From: Hormiphora californensis
Lineage: Eukaryota > Ctenophora > Tentaculata > Cydippida > Pleurobrachiidae
DNA length: 64,000 nt
Assembly (NCBI GenBank): GCA_020137815.1
Contig: CM035350.1
Coordinates: 5,066,541-5,130,540, forward strand
Direction of reading: 5' to 3'
Position 1 is the first letter of the stretch; the number at the start of each line of letters is the position of its first letter. The notes beneath the pieces were generated by a model. That model worked only from the letters and a program-made list of their open reading frames with translations, did not search any database and had not been told where the DNA came from. This document shows, piece by piece, positions 58,021 through 64,000 of the stretch. A program made the position numbers and the translations under genes.

Positions 58021-58314
58021 TTAAATTCGCCCGTTAATAGCGTTGACGTGATCAATCAAAAGTTTCTTCAACTCAGTATAAGAAGTGGAAAACACAGATT
58101 TATCCTCACACTCGCAGAGACTCTTCAGTAGGTCCCTAATGTTGACATCGACATACATCAGAAAAGTGCTCGTGTTCTGAATGGGAGTTTTGTCCTCAAA
58201 TAAACCTTCTTCCTCTACAAATTTTTCAAAAGAATTAAACCATTTGTGAAAATCCCTTGTTCGGCGAGTGAGAATCTCAGTATTCCCTTCATTACGTCGG
58301 TTCATGTAGTTCAT
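58021..58314 (-). CDS. Small uncharacterised ORF, 97 codons
   Basis: ATG at 58312-58314 to stop at 58021-58023. The product is helical-looking and mixed-charge (RRTRDFHKWFNSFEKFVEEEG, CECEDKSVFSTSY, LKKLLIDHVNAI) without a signal peptide or membrane segment. It lies upstream of CNOT11 on the same strand and could be a complete small gene or a single exon. No family was recognised. Codon composition and lack of low complexity make it more credible than other short frames nearby. Confidence 0.4.
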   Translation of the reverse strand: MNYMNRRNEGNTEILTRRTRDFHKWFNSFEKFVEEEGLFEDKTPIQNTSTFLMYVDVNIRDLLKSLCECEDKSVFSTSYTELKKLLIDHVNAINGRI

Positions 58315-58776
58315 TATTGGCGAAAGTGCATTACTCAGCCCTTAGCGACCGGCACCGATACCATGAATAAGTTACATACTACAATACATTTGCAAAAACT
58401 ATTTGTTAGTTATTAAGTAACGAGAAGGAGGGGAAGCCGGAAGATTTCGGCGGAAATCAAAATTCGAAATTTTTTAAAAAGTTTTAAAAGTTCGAAAAAG
58501 TTCAGTTTTGAGTTTTGAAGTTTGCATTTTTTTTTTTTTCAAGATAACCGAGATCAAGAATGCCCAGCGCGGCATTATGCGAAATCAAGCGCGAACGCGA
58601 ATGTTTTACCAATCTACACCGCAAATTGACGCGCATTTGTTCCGCGCGAGCTGAGCTTGAGTTTATAAAATTCAGTGAAAATTTTCTCATCCCGATTTTC
58701 AAAATTTATTTTATTTCGTGTTTTTTTAATTTTCTCATCACTGATGTCATCTTAGAGGCTTTAAATGCACAACTCT

Positions 58777-59386
58777 ATGGCGGCGCATTGACGCAAAATC
58801 AAAAAAGTAAAAAACGTAAAAAAAAATAAAAAACGTGTTTCAAAAAACATGTTTTAAAAAAAATATGTTTTCGAAAATTTTGATTTTGCGTCAATGCGCC
58901 ACGTAAGCCGGCTCAATGACGCAAAATCATTTTTCGAAAATTTTGATTTTGCGTCAATGCGCCACGTCGCCGGCTCAATGACGCAAAATCAACATTTTCG
59001 AAAACATGTTTTTTTCCCCAAAATTTTGATTTTGCGTCAATGCGCCGGCCACGTGGCGCATTGACGCAAAATAAAAATTTTCGAAAACATGATTTTGCGT
59101 CATTGAGCCGGCTTAAAGTCCATTTTTTTTCAACTGTTCACCCAAAAACTGAAATTTAAAATTTTTGTGGCGCGCGCTACACGTTAACATGTGATAAACG
59201 CGCAAAACAATTCCGCGCACGACTTTGGGGGGTGAACAGTTGAAAAAAAATGGAGTATACGTGGCGCATTGACGCAAAATCAAAATTTTCGAAAACATGT
59301 TTTTTTAAAAACATGTTTTTTGAAACACGTTTTTTTATTTTTTTCATGTTTTTATTTTTTTTTATTTTGCGTCAATGCGCCGCCAT
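58777..59386. mobile_element. 610-bp palindromic element of GCGCATTGACGCAAAATC units
   Basis: Terminal repeats ATGGCGGCGCATTGACGC and inverse, with flanks ACAACTCT (left) and ACAACTCA (right), a 7-of-8-bp duplication. Inside, the pair TCAATGACGCAAAATCA...AAAATTTTGATTTTGCGTCAATG repeats in both directions at least six times, separated by GCCACGT(G/A)/CCGGC. The right end lies about 85 bp before the DLD start codon. Confidence 0.75.
59118..59254. mobile_element. 137-bp MITE nested in the palindromic element
   Basis: CCATTTTTTTTCAACTGTTCACCC and its inverse (ending at 59254) bound a GC-rich core with GCGCGCGCTAC. Possible 3-bp duplication AGT. It lies inside the 58777-59386 element. Confidence 0.6.
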
Positions 59387-59469
59387 ACAACTCAGAGCCG
59401 CATACTGTCTGTTGTGTGTCAAATGTGAAAACTCTCCACTTTTTATTAAATTTCAATGCTTCTTATAGG

Positions 59470-61919
<2,450 letters not shown>

Positions 61920-61976
61920 GTACGTATTAATTAACTAATTAACTGGTGAATCTGTTACATTTGTAATGCGCCAAAA

Positions 61977-62584
61977 GGCAGGTGAGTAGAACTTCGCTCC
62001 TAATAAAAGGCTGCAATAAAAGGCTGCAGAAAAAGGCTGCAATAAAAGGCTGCAATAAAAGGCTGCAATAAAAGGCTGCAATGGATCACATATCCAACTG
62101 GACTAAAGCACTAAAGCAGGAGATAGACCGAATCGTCCTCCCCTAATAGTGTTTTGTTTCACGTATCGGTTTCTACCATAAGCGGTAGAGAGACCGAATC
62201 ACCCGCCCCTAATTATAGTGATTCGTGCCTGGTATCCAACTAAACCATAGGCGGTAGATAGACGGAGATAGAGAGTTAGAGAGGTGAGAGTGAGTGATCC
62301 GAATCATGGACGACTAATCAAGTATTGTATCACGTTTCATGATATCCTCTAATTAATTAAATGAAAGGCGGTTACCTATAATTTGACCTAATCGGTGCCA
62401 ATACGTGATTACTGATTTTCTACCGTTATTCGCCAATAGTCTTTATGTACACAATTCAGTAGAGCGGAATCACACATAATACTATGATAGGTGAACCAAG
62501 TGGTTGGTTGGTTCACCTGTGATTGTGCTACACGCTCAATCAATAGATCTACACTACCTCATTAGACCAACACTCTCAGTAGTT
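61977..62584. mobile_element. Left arm of a second copy of the 42764-44209 element
   Basis: Starts GGCAGGTGAGTAGAACTTCG, followed by the AATAAAAGGCTGC array (5-6 copies), and matches the left arm of the 42.8-kb copy for about 600 bp to CACTCTCAGTAGTT, where a TTC repeat and a LINE begin. The expected left target sequence is CGCCAAAA (61969-61976). Confidence 0.88.
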
Positions 62585-64000
62585 TCTTCTTCTTCTTCTG
62601 GGAGGACGCTGGCTAGTGCGGAGCACTAGCCAGTATGGGGTGGGTGCCATGTGGCTCCCGTTCCCCGTCCTGGGTGAAGTGGTTGGTATGTTGCCAGCTG
62701 CTTCGGCCCAATGGGAATTGGGGAGCTGGTGCCATACCAGGTCACAGGGGAAACCTCCCTTTAAGGGGTGGTTTCTGGGGGGTGAAGTATATCCATCGCC
62801 TTCTTATAGAACGATATCGTTTTTCTAAGGGGTTGATGGTGTCTAATTTCGTACATGCTGAGGCCCAGCCTGTCAAAGGATTCCTGTCGGAGTTTCCAGA
62901 GGGCGGGGCATTCAGTGAGTACATGCTTTATTGTCTCGTCTTCCATCCCACATGCTGCACAGGTTGTGGTCTCGACTTTCTTTAGTTTTTTCAAGTGATA
63001 GTTCAGGTGGCAGTGCCCTGTGAGTAGGTGAGTCGCCATCCTTAGGTCTGATCTATTAAGTTTTTGAAGAGGTCTCTCATATCTTTCGGTCCACATCATG
63101 TTCATATGTTTGGTATGTTTGATGGGTCCGGTTTTAACCTTTTCCCTGAGGGCTGCATAGGCTGCCGCTTTGGGAATTGGTATGAGAGTAACTTCTTCGA
63201 TTTCTTGAGCTCCTTTTTTTGCCAGGATGTCTGCTATCTCGTTTCCATCGTACCCTTGATGGGCCGGGATCCATCTAATCATGACATCGTTGAATATGGC
63301 TAGGGTGTTCAGGTTTTTGATAGTTTTTATCGCGGTTCTTGATCTGCATGTCGTGGAGTCTAGGGTCTTAATTGTCCCTTGGCTGTCACAGTTTATGAGT
63401 ATTCGCTCGTTTGCCGTCCCTTTGTCTAGGAGGCTTTGAGCTGTTTTCTGTATAGCAAACATTTCTGCCGCCGGTACTGTGCCTTCGGGGCCTAGGTTGT
63501 ATGATTTTCTATCTAGTTCTGTTTCACCGGAGTGGATGATGTATCCTGCTCCTGCGTTGTTGTTGATTTTTGACCCATCAGTGTGTGCAACTATCGTGTA
63601 GTTATCTCCTTCCTCCTCGAACGTCCCCCTTTCCGGGATCTCTAGTGAGAATTCCCTGTCTAGGGTGAGTTCCGGGGTTGTGAGGTCGTGACATCTGCCC
63701 TCTGTTTCCAGAGTTCTGAGGTCCCGAGATACCGTGTTGGCATGTGAGGTAAACACTTTTGGGGTTTTTAGGTTTGATTTTATTGGCCCTTCCCATTCTC
63801 CCGTTGCCATTAGGGTGTATGCAGTTTTGGCTGCACAGTACCTCAGGTGGTCGGTGATTGGAGTGGTGTTTGTGATTGTGTCGAGGGCTGTTGATGGTGT
63901 CGAGGGCATGGCCCCTGTTACCATTTTGAGTGCTAGCCTCTGTACTCTTGTCATGTTGTCTTTATTTGTTTTGGTTTTCATCGCATTTGCCCAAACCATT
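62585..64000 (-). mobile_element. RNase H-containing LINE (jockey/I-type), 3' part, runs off the window
   Basis: The 3' end is at the left: on the minus strand the 3' UTR ends in CCCAGAAGAAGAAGAAGAA, a short repeat at the join with the older element at about 62585-62600. The coding part continues past position 64000. Confidence 0.85.
62761..63999 (-). CDS. LINE ORF2 C-terminal part with RNase H and zinc knuckle
   Basis: A 412-codon frame open to the window edge, so the upstream reverse transcriptase lies outside. The RNase H domain carries all acidic residues: AHTDGSKINNNAGAGYI, PAAEMFAIQ, ILINCDSQGTIKTL and WIPAHQGYDGNEIADILAKKGA. The end has a Cys/His pattern, TTCAACGMEDETIKHVLTECP. No stops, so the copy looks young. 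It degrades the RNA strand during target-primed reverse transcription. The domain order is typical of the jockey, I and R1 groups. Confidence 0.9.
   Translation of the reverse strand: MVWANAMKTKTNKDNMTRVQRLALKMVTGAMPSTPSTALDTITNTTPITDHLRYCAAKTAYTLMATGEWEGPIKSNLKTPKVFTSHANTVSRDLRTLETEGRCHDLTTPELTLDREFSLEIPERGTFEEEGDNYTIVAHTDGSKINNNAGAGYIIHSGETELDRKSYNLGPEGTVPAAEMFAIQKTAQSLLDKGTANERILINCDSQGTIKTLDSTTCRSRTAIKTIKNLNTLAIFNDVMIRWIPAHQGYDGNEIADILAKKGAQEIEEVTLIPIPKAAAYAALREKVKTGPIKHTKHMNMMWTERYERPLQKLNRSDLRMATHLLTGHCHLNYHLKKLKKVETTTCAACGMEDETIKHVLTECPALWKLRQESFDRLGLSMYEIRHHQPLRKTISFYKKAMDILHPPETTP

Overview
This is a window of animal nuclear DNA. Genes are broken by GT-AG introns whose phases match, many introns are 60-400 bp, and the recognisable proteins are metazoan (CDK5RAP3, TMEM181, YIPF6, CNOT11, RPRD1, SLC4A11-like, a prosaposin, two rhodopsin-class receptors). 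Dense CT/GA microsatellites, many palindromic DNA transposons and a bulb-type (mannose-binding) lectin would fit a sponge or another early-branching animal, but the species cannot be fixed from the sequence alone.

Layout. 0-5 kb: a seven-exon receptor gene (+) whose last codons run into a 109-bp hAT-type MITE. 5.7-6.7 kb: bulb-lectin gene (+). 7.5-9.1 kb: a 1565-bp palindrome. 9.4-12.8 kb: a non-LTR retrotransposon with a long open frame (+). 12.9-14.1 kb: part of a Sec23/Sec24-like zinc-finger gene (-). 14.6-21.0 kb: CDK5RAP3 (-), with an intronless receptor gene (+) nested in its first intron. 21-23.2 kb: repeats. 23.5-25.6 kb: TMEM181 (-). 26.5-29.6 kb: two-saposin prosaposin (-), with a truncated CR1/L2-type LINE in its last intron. 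29.8-34.4 kb: microsatellites and a 46-bp minisatellite. 35.1-38.4 kb: SLC4A11-like transporter (+), whose N-terminal part is split over several frames. 39.0-44.8 kb: a nest of five inverted-repeat elements, four of which carry readable target duplications. 45.45-48.73 kb: a piggyBac-type element with transposase remnants in both directions and two further insertions. 49.4-53.6 kb: YIPF6, a small ORF, a MIF/DDT gene and FCF1 (all +). 54.2-58.3 kb: RPRD1, intronless CNOT11 and a small unknown ORF (all -). 58.8-59.4 kb: a palindromic element. 59.5 kb to the end: dihydrolipoamide dehydrogenase (+), incomplete; its last visible intron holds a second copy of the 42.8-kb element, cut by an RNase H-containing LINE (-) that runs off the window.

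The genes are mostly unrelated housekeeping functions (UFMylation, CCR4-NOT, Pol II CTD binding, rRNA processing, Golgi traffic, mitochondrial dehydrogenases, lysosomal sphingolipid handling), not an operon-like pathway. The unusual content is the transposon nest, where target duplications give the insertion order, and the frame changes in three conserved genes (SLC4A11-like, CDK5RAP3, FCF1), which need read-level checking. Coordinates of spliced genes below span start to stop; exon positions are in the evidence.
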